From: Aequorivita todarodis
Lineage (GTDB): Bacteria > Bacteroidota > Bacteroidia > Flavobacteriales > Flavobacteriaceae
Direction: 5' to 3'
Assembly: GCF_028561335.1 (NCBI RefSeq)
Contig: NZ_JAQQTG010000002.1
Coordinates: 1 to 64,000, forward strand
DNA length: 64,000 bases
The position numbers were made by a program, and so were the translations under genes. Below the pieces are notes generated by a model. That model was not told the origin of the DNA. It ran no database searches and saw only the letters and a program-made list of their open reading frames with translations. This document shows positions 9,662-18,329 of the stretch, one piece after another. The stretch's first letter is position 1, and each line of letters opens with the position of its first letter.

Positions 9662-9711
9662 CCCGAAATTTCGGGAGCGCAAATATATGACTTGCTGTTA
9701 TATCTGACAAT
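9662..9711 (-). promoter_or_regulatory. secDF promoter with adjacent CCCGAAATTTCGGG palindrome
   Basis: On the minus strand TATATTTG (9687-9680) is a perfect -7 box and TTG (9710-9708) lies 20 bp upstream. Just downstream in the 5' leader is the 14-bp perfect palindrome CCCGAAATTTCGGG (9662-9675), a small repeat that could fold in the RNA. Confidence 0.65.
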
Positions 9712-9839
9712 TATCGCGGTTATTTAAAATTAATTTTTTACGCTCCGGAATGTGAAATACGGAAGCTGTTGTTTTTAAAGTGAAAAAGGCTCAATTATGT
9801 TTCAATCCTTTTGCTTTAAAAATTTTACGGAGAATTTTT

Positions 9840-10574
9840 TTAAGACAATGGGCCCGCCCGAACCTCTGGGATTTTATGTGAAGTAGTATCTATTAATAGC
9901 GAAACATTGCGATAGTTTTTGAACGCAACCCTTTCAAAATTTTGCTTTAAACCGAAATTAGTACCATTTGTGGCAAGGGAAACAATTTGATTTAAATATT
10001 GATCTTTCGCAGACTTTAATTCCACGGTTAAACCGTGAAAACCCATATCTGAACCATAATCCTTTTGGATTTTGACCACATCCAGTTTGTAGGTATTGGC
10101 ATCACTGCCGAAAGGGGTCTTGGAAGAATTATCCTTTGTATTAAATGCGGTACCGTCTAGGTTAAGTTTGTTCTGATTGTAAAACAGATTCTTTATTGCG
10201 GCTACGTCAATGGTGCTGTAGTAAGTAACTTTTAGTTTGCCATCCAGCAACTCGGATACTTGAACGTGGGCAACGCCAATGGCCTTCAACTGGCTTGTTA
10301 TCTCCGAAACGGCATGCTGTGCCTCCGCTGCACTTACTGAATTGGCATCAAACTGAACAATAATCTCCTGATTGGGAAGCGTTGATTTTTCCTTGCTTAT
10401 TCCAAAAAAAGCAAGGGCAATTATCAATACGGGAATGTACCATCTCCAGTTCACGCGCCAAATATAGAAAAATAACTTTAAAAATGACGCAGGACGGTAA
10501 GTATAAGACTTAGGACGGTAAGACTTAGGACGTAGGACAAAAAATCTTTTGTTGAAGCTGCAGCATACTCCCAC
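9840..10574 (-). CDS. Hypothetical membrane-anchored protein
   Basis: Up to 244 residues. One hydrophobic segment (YIPVLIIALAFFGI, about residues 46-60) after a short basic cytoplasmic part suggests an N-terminal anchor with the rest outside the membrane. The soluble part shows no motif I recognise. The first 30 residues (rich in R, P, K, S and Y) are encoded by a GACTTAGGAC-type intergenic repeat (10490-10610), and the ATG at 10574 lies in the loop of that inverted repeat. The biological start is therefore probably closer to the WRVNWRWYIP segment, for example the GTG at 10454, although no ATG is available there. It is the last gene of the minus-strand run that contains the copper-type receptor; whether it belongs functionally is unknown. 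Confidence 0.65.
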   Translation of the reverse strand: MGVCCSFNKRFFVLRPKSYRPKSYTYRPASFLKLFFYIWRVNWRWYIPVLIIALAFFGISKEKSTLPNQEIIVQFDANSVSAAEAQHAVSEITSQLKAIGVAHVQVSELLDGKLKVTYYSTIDVAAIKNLFYNQNKLNLDGTAFNTKDNSSKTPFGSDANTYKLDVVKIQKDYGSDMGFHGLTVELKSAKDQYLNQIVSLATNGTNFGLKQNFERVAFKNYRNVSLLIDTTSHKIPEVRAGPLS

Positions 10575-10610
10575 AACCTATTGTCTTATGCCCTACGTCC
10601 TATCGTCCCA
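10490..10610. repeat. GACTTAGGACG inverted repeat
   Basis: The left arm (10490-10538) has several GGACGGTAAG / GACTTAGGAC units ending in AGGACGTAGG. The right arm (10581-10610) contains the complement CCTACGTCCT. Related GTAAGAC/GACTTAGGAC text occurs at 17034-17096, 40991-41052 and 49125-49168. The repeat overlaps the apparent 5' end of the gene at 9840-10574. Confidence 0.7.
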
Positions 10611-10616
10611 TATCAT

Positions 10617-11471
10617 TTAAAACTCCAATTCAAAATAAAGACTGCTCTCTGGGTTCAGCTCTGTAACGTCCTCTCCTTTGAGCACCTCGCCGTTTTGGTC
10701 CATCAATTTTAAATTGATCTTCCAATAGCCGGTCATAGTCAATGACAACTTGCCATTATACATTTTTGATGTGGAATTATAGGTCATATCAACATTATTC
10801 GGCGAACTGTGGTTGCCCATTCCCGGCATTCTCGGATCAACGGTTATTTTATAATTTTCAACTATCGGAAAGTTCATCATAGTTTCCATTTTGTAAAGTA
10901 CCGCTTGCAAATCGTTAATTGCAACCATTGGGGATTTGGGGTTTACGTACGCCAAAATATACCGCGTTTCATCGCTGCCCATAAATACTTGTGTCTTCTT
11001 CATGCCATCGGCTGGCTGTACCACAGAAACCATTACCGCCTCCTCCACTGCTTGGCCATTAAGGTTATAATTGAGCGTTAATTCCCAATACTCTGTTTCG
11101 TTGCTCGCCATTTGAAAAACGATATACCCTTTATAAACAGTGCTTTCTTCCGAATTGGTCAACGTAGAATGTGGCGCGGAATGGCTCATGGTTTCCATAT
11201 GCATCATTGGCATCCAAGTGGGAGCGGCATTGCCAACGTATTCATTGCTGGCCAAATCCTTTATTCTGAAGGATATTTCGTTGTAACCCACTTCCAGGTT
11301 TTGTTTTTCTGAATAGATCTGCACAATATGGTCCGCGGCAGGAATCTCATAAATCATAGTTAATCCCTCCACCGGATTGACTTCTACCGGCGTGTTTTCG
11401 TCATCATCCGAACAACTTACGAATGAAACTGAAAGGATAAGAATTGCGAATATATATTTTAGTGTTTTCAT
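10617..11471 (-). CDS. Met/His-rich lipoprotein with two YtkA-like regions
   Basis: 284 residues with a lipobox (FVSC at residues 17-20, then SDDDE), so an exported lipoprotein. Two repeated segments resemble YtkA/FixH-like beta-sandwich domains. The first carries WMPMMHMETMSHS and is followed by YKGYIVFQMAS and WELTLNY. The second carries DPRMPGMGNHSSPN and is followed by MYNGKLSLTMTGYWKINLKL. In this fold the MPxMxH-type loop is typical of proteins near copper systems, and the clustered Met and His residues are plausible copper ligands. It follows the OprC-like receptor gene by 218 bp on the same strand, which supports a role in copper capture or delivery. Function is inferred. Confidence 0.8.
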   Translation of the reverse strand: MKTLKYIFAILILSVSFVSCSDDDENTPVEVNPVEGLTMIYEIPAADHIVQIYSEKQNLEVGYNEISFRIKDLASNEYVGNAAPTWMPMMHMETMSHSAPHSTLTNSEESTVYKGYIVFQMASNETEYWELTLNYNLNGQAVEEAVMVSVVQPADGMKKTQVFMGSDETRYILAYVNPKSPMVAINDLQAVLYKMETMMNFPIVENYKITVDPRMPGMGNHSSPNNVDMTYNSTSKMYNGKLSLTMTGYWKINLKLMDQNGEVLKGEDVTELNPESSLYFELEF

Positions 11472-11689
11472 ATTATATATTTTACTTGTTATTTATTGAT
11501 AATTAGGTTTTTAAATTTTAAAAGCTACAATGTTTTTGCTTTTGAAAAATCCATCCCGAAGGGATGAAATATTTATAGCGCAATAATCGATTCGTGTAAA
11601 TACGACCCCAACGGTGCCGAACATCTCACTGGAATCGTTTATTATAAATATTTGAACCCTTCGGGTTCGTGCATCATTTTTATAGATTA

Positions 11690-13729
11690 TTAATTAATTG
11701 AATACGAAATGGTTAAATAAAAGTTTCGCCCCATCCGCGGAAGGTTGTTCCAATCGGTATAGGACGAATAATACGCATCAAGCATGTTTTCAATCCCTGC
11801 CTTTACAAAAAGGTCGTTTTCCTTTATGAAGAAACGTTTCCCAAAACTTGCCGAAAGCGTGGCATAAGCCGCAGTTTTCGTTTCGCCGTAAGCAGGATTG
11901 TAATTGGTTTGCTCCCCGGCCCCATGAACCGAAAGCGAAGCGGAATACTGGTTTTTATAGAAATCGAGTGCGCTTCCGTATGAAAGCGGACTAATCAATG
12001 GCAAGTTTTCGCCATCATCGTCAATACCGCGGTGATAGGAAACACTGCCCGATAATTTAAAGGCATTTGAAATAGCATACTTTCCCGCCAGCGAAGCATT
12101 GAAAAGCTGCGCATAATCAAGATTGGTATAAATCTTAACACCATCGGCGCCAATGGTCATCGTGCTGAGCGAAGGATCCACAGCTCCAATTATATAATTG
12201 AAAACGTGAAAATAATTTGCTGCAGCTTTAATCTCAAAAGTTGGCTTTTTATACGTTACCGAAAGGTTTGCTTCCGCGGAGCTTTCAGTCTTAAGTTCTG
12301 GGTCGCCAATGTAATCGTGGTTATCAAAACTGTTGAACAGATAAAACCCATACCCTTCCGAAACCGACGGCGCGCGCTCGCCATACGAAAGGCCGCCGTT
12401 AAAATGAAAATCATTCAGCATTTTATGGTATTGCGCCGAAAAACTTTTCAGAAAACGGGTATTGGTCCTGTCCATTTCGGGATAGAAAATTTTTAGACTA
12501 TTTAACCCAAAATCATCTGCCACCGTATTGGAATGGTACGCCAAACGTGTGGAAAGTTTTAAAGAAGCCTTTTCAAACGGTATGTGGCCTTCCGCATAAA
12601 ATCCAACATCCTTGGTGCGAACATCCGGCCACGTAAGCATAAACATCAACGGCTCGTCGCTGTTGACGGGATACATGGTCATTTCCGCATAACTCTTGTT
12701 ATAAAACCCGTCCAGCTTGAAAAAGAAATGATTTTTTTCGTTGTTCAAGCTCGCCTGCGTATAGAAGCCAGCGGTTTTGCTCCAACCCGGCATATCCATA
12801 TGTATCGGCACATTTGGGCGCTTGGTGTCGTCCATGGTGTGCTTTATGGTGTTGTAATACAATTTGGATTCCCAATTGGTTAAGCTCCCAAGTACCGTAT
12901 CTTGATTAAAACTCACCGAACCGATCACCGCCCGCGCCAAGGAAACGTCCATCGTAAGGGCGGGATAGCCCACATCGTTCGCTTCATCATATATTAAGGT
13001 AGCGGAAATGGATTTGTCCTCGGCCAATTTATAGCCCGAATTGAGCGAAAAATTATATTTTTCAAATTGCGAAAAGAGCACCTCTTCATCACCTCCAGCA
13101 TAGAAATTATCAGCCTTACGATAGATTGCATCGGTATTCAGATAGAATTTTGCATTAGAATAATTCAGTTCGCCGCCAAAAACGCGCATCTGGTTATTGG
13201 TTTCATAGGCACTTTCCAAGGAACCATTCCAGCCTGTTGGCCTAAAATTACTTTTATCCAGTTTTAAATTGATGCCGCCGCCAATGGTATTTCCAAACAT
13301 AGCCCCCTGCTGGCCTGAACCTATTTCCGCCTCCGAAAGATTGGAGACATCAACATAGGAAGTTATCGGGTCCATTTTATCGGTACACGCACCAAATATC
13401 TGCATACCGTCTATGGTTATTGCCAAACGTTCGGAGGCCATATCGTTCATTGTTGGCTCCCAGGCGTAGGCGCCACGCTTTACCATTTTGATACTGCGGG
13501 AAGACTCCAAAAACTCGTCCAGTGTGGACAATGGTTTGCGCTGTTTTTGATGGTCCAATTGTCTGCCTGCGGAAATAACCACCACCTCATTGAGTTGAAT
13601 TAATTTCAGACTGTCCGCCGGGGTTTCCTGGGCATAGACTTGTGTGGTAAAACTGCCGCAAATAAGCGCACACCAAAGCCAGCCCATAAGCATTCCCTTT
13701 ACGGGGAACACAGGTATAAATGCTTTCAT
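11690..13729 (-). CDS. TonB-dependent outer-membrane receptor, OprC/NosA copper type
   Basis: 679 residues: signal peptide (ending VYAQ), short plug domain, then a 22-strand-type barrel ending in an aromatic strand (NFYLTISYSIN). The plug has DGMQIFGACTDKMDP with C115 and M119 spaced as CxxxM, and a barrel loop has KHTMDD with H297 and M299 spaced as HxM. The CxxxM plus HxM combination is the copper site known from Pseudomonas OprC and the related NosA. A further HMDM sits at 310-313. Known members import copper across the outer membrane with TonB energy. It sits between a Cys-motif small protein (upstream) and a YtkA-like lipoprotein (downstream). Assignment to the TonB receptors is certain; copper specificity is inferred from the motifs. 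Confidence 0.92.
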   Translation of the reverse strand: MKAFIPVFPVKGMLMGWLWCALICGSFTTQVYAQETPADSLKLIQLNEVVVISAGRQLDHQKQRKPLSTLDEFLESSRSIKMVKRGAYAWEPTMNDMASERLAITIDGMQIFGACTDKMDPITSYVDVSNLSEAEIGSGQQGAMFGNTIGGGINLKLDKSNFRPTGWNGSLESAYETNNQMRVFGGELNYSNAKFYLNTDAIYRKADNFYAGGDEEVLFSQFEKYNFSLNSGYKLAEDKSISATLIYDEANDVGYPALTMDVSLARAVIGSVSFNQDTVLGSLTNWESKLYYNTIKHTMDDTKRPNVPIHMDMPGWSKTAGFYTQASLNNEKNHFFFKLDGFYNKSYAEMTMYPVNSDEPLMFMLTWPDVRTKDVGFYAEGHIPFEKASLKLSTRLAYHSNTVADDFGLNSLKIFYPEMDRTNTRFLKSFSAQYHKMLNDFHFNGGLSYGERAPSVSEGYGFYLFNSFDNHDYIGDPELKTESSAEANLSVTYKKPTFEIKAAANYFHVFNYIIGAVDPSLSTMTIGADGVKIYTNLDYAQLFNASLAGKYAISNAFKLSGSVSYHRGIDDDGENLPLISPLSYGSALDFYKNQYSASLSVHGAGEQTNYNPAYGETKTAAYATLSASFGKRFFIKENDLFVKAGIENMLDAYYSSYTDWNNLPRMGRNFYLTISYSIN

Positions 13730-13810
13730 TTTGAATATGTTTTGATAATTAAAAGAAGTATCTAACTGATTTTTTTCAGAGAAAATTTCAGAAAGAATCG
13801 TTGCTGAAAA

Positions 13811-14188
13811 TTATCCCAACTGCGGCGGATGTAGAATTTTTGAGATATAAAGGGAAGAATTCAAATTTGGCTTGTAGCCGATATTTTCAACTGAAATTAA
13901 TTCGTCGGCCGGAGCAAAGCTATATTCCGCGATATTTTCAGAAATAATAAACTGCGGAATCTCAGTCTTGGATGTTTTATTATTGAACGGATTGTCATCC
14001 TCTGCCCCTGCTTCCTTTGCCAATTCTTTGGTGAGATGGCATTTCCCGTTACATTGCATTTCGGGCTTGTCTTTGTTCTCACAAAGCACGTTCACTATGT
14101 AATCATAATTTGCTACATATTCCACCACGGGCCACATAGGTTTTGTGAGCATTATTAAGGAAGCGATGATGAGAATTACATTTTTCAC
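13811..14188 (-). CDS. Small membrane/exported protein with CxxxxxxxxxCxxxC motif
   Basis: 125 residues. An N-terminal hydrophobic segment (MKNVILIIASLIMLTKPMWPVVEYV) is followed by a conserved-looking cysteine motif: C36-ENKDKPEMQ-C46-NGK-C50-HL. The remaining 70 residues are acidic and polar with no recognised fold. It is the first gene of the minus-strand cluster; its stop lies 81 bp before the receptor start. The three cysteines and following histidine could bind a metal or haem-like ligand, and the neighbourhood makes copper the obvious candidate, but this is inference. Confidence 0.75.
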   Translation of the reverse strand: MKNVILIIASLIMLTKPMWPVVEYVANYDYIVNVLCENKDKPEMQCNGKCHLTKELAKEAGAEDDNPFNNKTSKTEIPQFIISENIAEYSFAPADELISVENIGYKPNLNSSLYISKILHPPQLG

Positions 14189-14476
14189 AAGACAAAGATA
14201 CCATGCACAACCGCTTTCAAAAAATGACTTTTATCACATTATTTAAATCTGTTTAAGACAAAATACTATTATTTAATAAAAATCGATACCGAATTAAATT
14301 TATTTTCAAAATTTGTCAACTTTTTGCTGTTGATAAATTTTTATAACGTTGTATATGAATATATTAACAATCAATTCTTGACAACTTTACATTTTCGGAT
14401 TAGAACGGGCTTGCTATTTTGTTATATTTACGTACTTTAAAATTTCTATTCAAACAACCAAAATAATTTTCAGAAT

Positions 14477-17029
14477 ATGCAAGTAAAAACCGCTATCCCC
14501 GCCCCACAAACCTACACACAGGATGAAGCTTTTGAGGCTTCAGTTGAATATTTTAAAGGAGACGATCTTGCAGCACGCGTTTGGGTAAATAAATATGCCT
14601 TGAAAGATTCCGAAGGGAATATTTATGAAAAAACACCGAACGACATGCACCGCCGCATCGCAAAAGAAATTGCGCGCATTGAGCAGCGCTACGCAAACCC
14701 GATGACGGAAGACGAGGTTTTTGAAGCCATCAAAGACTTTAAATACATCGTGCCGCAGGGCAGCCCGATGGCCGGAATTGGCAATCCGTACCAAATTGCC
14801 TCCCTGTCCAATTGCTTCGTAATCGGCAACGAAGGCGATTCCGATTCTTATGGAGGCATTATGAAAATTGACCAAGAACAGGTGCAACTGATGAAGCGTC
14901 GCGGCGGTGTGGGCCACGATCTTTCGCACATCCGCCCGAAAGGTTCGCCGGTAAAAAATTCAGCGTTGACCTCAACGGGGATTGTTCCGTTCATGGAGCG
15001 CTATTCAAACTCAACCCGCGAAGTGGCCCAGGACGGCCGTCGTGGCGCGTTGATGCTTTCCGTATCCATAAATCACCCCGATTCCGAGGATTTTATTGAT
15101 GCGAAAATGGAACAGGGAAAAGTTACCGGCGCCAATGTTTCCGTGCGAATGGATGATGCTTTTATGCAAGCCGTAAAAGATGGAAAAAACTATACGCAGA
15201 AATATCCAATTTTTAGCGAAAACCCCAAAAACACAAAAGAGATCGAGGCTGGAAAGCTTTGGAAAAAAATAGTGCACAATGCCTGGCAATCTGCCGAGCC
15301 GGGCATTCTTTTTTGGGATACCATTATTAAGGAAAGTGTACCAGATTGCTATGCCGATTTGGGCTACAAAACCGTATCCACAAATCCATGTGGCGAAATT
15401 CCGCTTTGCCCCTACGATTCCTGCCGTTTGCTGGCAATAAACCTGTTTTCGTATGTGGAAGAGCCTTTCACTAAAAAAGCTTCCTTCAATTTTGAACTTT
15501 TCAAAAAACACATTGCTATCGCCCAAAGAATAATGGACGATATCATCGATTTGGAGCTTGAAAAAGTAGATGCGATCCTCGCAAAAATAGACGCCGATCC
15601 GCAAGCCGATGAAATAAAAGCGGTGGAACGGAATCTTTGGAAAAACATACAAAGAAAAGCCGAAGAAGGCCGCAGGACCGGAATTGGCATTACCGCCGAA
15701 GGCGATATGCTGGCCGCTTTGGGCATAAAGTACGGCAGTAAGGAAGGTATCGATTTCTCCGTTGAAATCCACAAAACCGTAGCTTTGGAGGCCTACCGCG
15801 CTTCGGTTTATACCGCAAAGGAAAGAGGCGCATTTGCAATTTTTGATTCCGAAAGGGAAAAAAATAACCCATTTATTCTTCGCCTAAAAGATGCGGATGA
15901 AAAGCTGTATTACGATATGCTCGAATACGGAAGAAGAAATATTGCATTGTTGACAATCGCCCCAACGGGAACTACCAGTTTGATGACACAAACTACTTCG
16001 GGCATTGAGCCTGTATTTCTTCCGGTTTACAAACGAAGAAGAAAGGTAAACCCGAACGATAAAAACGTACGTGTAGATTTTGTTGATGAAGTGGGCGACA
16101 GTTGGGAGGAATACGTGGTTTTTCACCACCGTTTCAAACAGTGGATGGAAGTAAACGGCATTGACACCGAGAAAAATTACAGCCAAGAGGAACTGAACAA
16201 AATTGTGAAAAAGTCGCCGTATTACAAAGCCACTTCCAACGATGTGGACTGGATGAGCAAAGTGCGGATGCAGGGCGCGGTGCAAAAATGGGTGGACCAT
16301 TCCATTTCGGTGACCATCAATTTGCCCGAAGATGCCACCGAGGAACTGGTAGGAAGGCTCTATTTGGAAGCGTGGCAAGCAGGTTGTAAAGGCGTTACCG
16401 TTTACCGCGACGGTTCGCGTTCGGGGGTTTTGATTTCCAATGAGGAAAAGAAAGAGGAAGACAACGAAACGCTTACGGCTTTCCCAACCAAGCGCCCCGA
16501 AGTTTTGGAGGCAGACGTGGTCCGTTTCCAAAACAGCAAAGACAAATGGATTGCCTTTATCGGGTTAATAGATGGTAAGCCGTATGAAATCTTTACCGGT
16601 TTTGCCGATGATGAGGATGGAATTTTGATACCGCGTTGGGTAAACAACGGCCTCATAATCAAAAACCGAAACGAGGACGGAACCTCGCGCTACGATTTTC
16701 AGTACAAAAACAAAAGAGGTTACAAAACCACTATTGAAGGGCTTTCGCATAAATTCAACCCAGAGTTTTGGAATTATGCAAAATTAATTTCCAGCACCCT
16801 CCGCCACGGCATGCCGATAGAAAAAGTGGTGGATTTGATTAACAGTTTACAATTGGACAGTGAAAGTATCAACACATGGAAAAATGGCGTTGCCCGTGCG
16901 TTGAAACGTTACGTTGCAGATGGAACCGAAGCCAAAAAGCAGAAATGTGAAAACTGTAATAGTACTTCGCTTATTTACCAAGAAGGGTGTTTGACCTGCA
17001 AGGATTGTGGGTCTTCGAAATGTGGGTAG
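14477..17029 (+). CDS. nrdJ: Adenosylcobalamin-dependent (class II) ribonucleotide reductase
   Basis: Reduces ribonucleotides to deoxyribonucleotides using adenosylcobalamin. 850 residues with the class II core: SNCFVIG (C113, redox cysteine), ASTGI-like TSTGIVPFMERY, the catalytic NPCGEIPLCPYDSC finger-loop segment, and the IAPTGTTSLMTQTTSGIEPVF block. The C-terminus has the zinc-type tail typical of NrdJ, CENC.........GC..CKDCGSSKC, which carries the thiol relay cysteines. The approximately 290-bp upstream gap is AT-rich; I looked for a cobalamin riboswitch (B12 box) and did not find one. A pair of terminators follows. Confidence 0.96.
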   Translation: MQVKTAIPAPQTYTQDEAFEASVEYFKGDDLAARVWVNKYALKDSEGNIYEKTPNDMHRRIAKEIARIEQRYANPMTEDEVFEAIKDFKYIVPQGSPMAGIGNPYQIASLSNCFVIGNEGDSDSYGGIMKIDQEQVQLMKRRGGVGHDLSHIRPKGSPVKNSALTSTGIVPFMERYSNSTREVAQDGRRGALMLSVSINHPDSEDFIDAKMEQGKVTGANVSVRMDDAFMQAVKDGKNYTQKYPIFSENPKNTKEIEAGKLWKKIVHNAWQSAEPGILFWDTIIKESVPDCYADLGYKTVSTNPCGEIPLCPYDSCRLLAINLFSYVEEPFTKKASFNFELFKKHIAIAQRIMDDIIDLELEKVDAILAKIDADPQADEIKAVERNLWKNIQRKAEEGRRTGIGITAEGDMLAALGIKYGSKEGIDFSVEIHKTVALEAYRASVYTAKERGAFAIFDSEREKNNPFILRLKDADEKLYYDMLEYGRRNIALLTIAPTGTTSLMTQTTSGIEPVFLPVYKRRRKVNPNDKNVRVDFVDEVGDSWEEYVVFHHRFKQWMEVNGIDTEKNYSQEELNKIVKKSPYYKATSNDVDWMSKVRMQGAVQKWVDHSISVTINLPEDATEELVGRLYLEAWQAGCKGVTVYRDGSRSGVLISNEEKKEEDNETLTAFPTKRPEVLEADVVRFQNSKDKWIAFIGLIDGKPYEIFTGFADDEDGILIPRWVNNGLIIKNRNEDGTSRYDFQYKNKRGYKTTIEGLSHKFNPEFWNYAKLISSTLRHGMPIEKVVDLINSLQLDSESINTWKNGVARALKRYVADGTEAKKQKCENCNSTSLIYQEGCLTCKDCGSSKCG

Positions 17030-17033
17030 AAAA

Positions 17034-17096
17034 AAGACGTAAGACCGCTTCGCTTTAAGACCTGCCTGTCGTGCCTTGGCAGGCAGGCGTAAGACT
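17034..17096. repeat. GTAAGAC repeat with nested CCTGCCTG/CAGGCAGG palindrome
   Basis: GACGTAAGACC and GCGTAAGAC units flank a 27-bp GC-rich palindrome (17062-17088) with arms CCTGCCTG and CAGGCAGG and a TCGTGCC-containing loop. Nearly the same palindrome occurs at 24527-24554, and shorter versions lie inside the FIST gene at 62874-62894 and 63919-63939. Confidence 0.75.
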
Positions 17097-17100
17097 AAAT

Positions 17101-17125
17101 CCCAAAGGTTTTAAAAACCTTTGGG
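17101..17125. terminator. Terminator hairpin after nrdJ
   Basis: An 11-bp perfect stem, CCCAAAGGTTT / AAACCTTTGGG, followed on the plus strand by G and then TTTTT. It is the first of two tandem hairpins between the convergent nrdJ and mdh genes. Confidence 0.85.
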
Positions 17126-17140
17126 GTTTTTCAATGAAAA

Positions 17141-17173
17141 AAACCTCACAGGTCTTCGAGACCTGTGAGGTTT
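17141..17173. terminator. Terminator hairpin between nrdJ and mdh
   Basis: A perfect 15-bp stem, AAACCTCACAGGTCT / AGACCTGTGAGGTTT, with a TCG loop and A/T-rich flanks on both sides. It can terminate mdh transcription from the minus strand and also read-through from nrdJ. Confidence 0.9.
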
Positions 17174-17197
17174 ATTTATACTACTTCAATTTTGGAA

Positions 17198-18124
17198 TTA
17201 AAGTTCCAGCAAATCATTCGTCTTTCTTACACCTTCGGCACTTTCTTTCATATGTGCTTTTTCGGCATCGTTCAATTCAATCTCAACGATTTTTTCGATA
17301 CCGTTTCGGCCCAAAATAACTGGAGCGCCAATGCAGATATCCTTCATTCCGTATTCACCATTGAGCATTACGGAACAAGGGAACATTTTCTTTTGGTCGC
17401 AGGCAATGGCCTGTACCAAAGCTGAAACTGCTGCGCCCGGAGCGTACCAAGCTGAAGTTCCCAAAAGTTTGGTAAGCGTTGCGCCACCCACTTTGGTGTC
17501 TTCCATTACCTGGTTCATTCTTTCTTCCGAAATAAATTTTGTTACGGGAACGCTGTTTCTTGTTGCCAATCTTGTCAATGGAACCATTCCGGTATCGCTG
17601 TGTCCACCGATTACCATTCCGTCCACATCACTGATTGGAGCGCCCAAGGCTTCGGCCAAACGATATTTGAAACGTGCGCTATCCAAAGCACCGCCCATTC
17701 CGATGATTTTATTTTTGTCGAGACCCGAGGTTTTATGCACCAAATAGGTCATAGTATCCATCGGGTTGCTTACTACGATTATAATAGTTTTAGGAGAATG
17801 CTTTACAAGATTTGAAGAAACATCCTTCACAATTCCAGCGTTTATACCGATCAATTCCTCACGTGTCATTCCCGGTTTACGCGGAATACCGCTGGTGATT
17901 ACGCAAATATCGCTACCCGCCGTTTTTGAATAATCGCTGGTCACTCCTGTGATTTTGGTATCGAAACCGTTTAGGGAAGCGGTCTGCATCAGGTCCATTG
18001 CCTTTCCTTCGGCAAAACCTTCCTTGATGTCCAACAAAACTACTTCACTTGCAAAATTCTTGATGGCAATGTACTCGGCACAGCTCGCGCCCACGGCACC
18101 TGCCCCTACAACTGTTACTTTCAT
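17198..18124 (-). CDS. mdh: Malate dehydrogenase
   Basis: NAD-dependent oxidation of malate to oxaloacetate in the TCA cycle. 308 residues with the Rossmann motif GAGAVGASCAE (residues 7-17), the substrate-binding RKPGMTREEL loop, SNPMDTMTYL, and the catalytic histidine in GGHSDTGMVPL. This is the LDH-like type of malate dehydrogenase used by Bacteroidota. The 5' leader of about 110 nt contains an ATTCCCGC...GCGGGAAT inverted repeat (18149-18191). Confidence 0.97.
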   Translation of the reverse strand: MKVTVVGAGAVGASCAEYIAIKNFASEVVLLDIKEGFAEGKAMDLMQTASLNGFDTKITGVTSDYSKTAGSDICVITSGIPRKPGMTREELIGINAGIVKDVSSNLVKHSPKTIIIVVSNPMDTMTYLVHKTSGLDKNKIIGMGGALDSARFKYRLAEALGAPISDVDGMVIGGHSDTGMVPLTRLATRNSVPVTKFISEERMNQVMEDTKVGGATLTKLLGTSAWYAPGAAVSALVQAIACDQKKMFPCSVMLNGEYGMKDICIGAPVILGRNGIEKIVEIELNDAEKAHMKESAEGVRKTNDLLEL

Positions 18125-18232
18125 ATTATGTGTTTAGGGTTTATAGTCATTCCCGCGTTTCGACTTCGCTCAATATGAACTGCGGCGGGAATCTGTTAAT
18201 TATTTATCTCAAAGTTCTTTTTGAACTCTGCA

Positions 18233-18240
18233 CAAAAATA
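18233..18240 (-). promoter_or_regulatory. -7 box of the mdh promoter
   Basis: TATTTTTG on the minus strand matches TAnnTTTG. It lies 109 bp upstream of the mdh start. No clear TTTG box is visible at -33. Confidence 0.45.
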
Positions 18241-18329
18241 CCAATATCTGCTTAAAATAATGGTAATAAAGGGTTAAAAAGGAAAGATTAGGTAATTAAT
18301 CCCGAAGGGATTCAACATGAATTTTAAAT

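Noticed and set aside
14189-14476. Cobalamin riboswitch upstream of the B12-dependent ribonucleotide reductase
   Set aside because: No B12 box or strong conserved stem pattern was seen in this AT-rich region.
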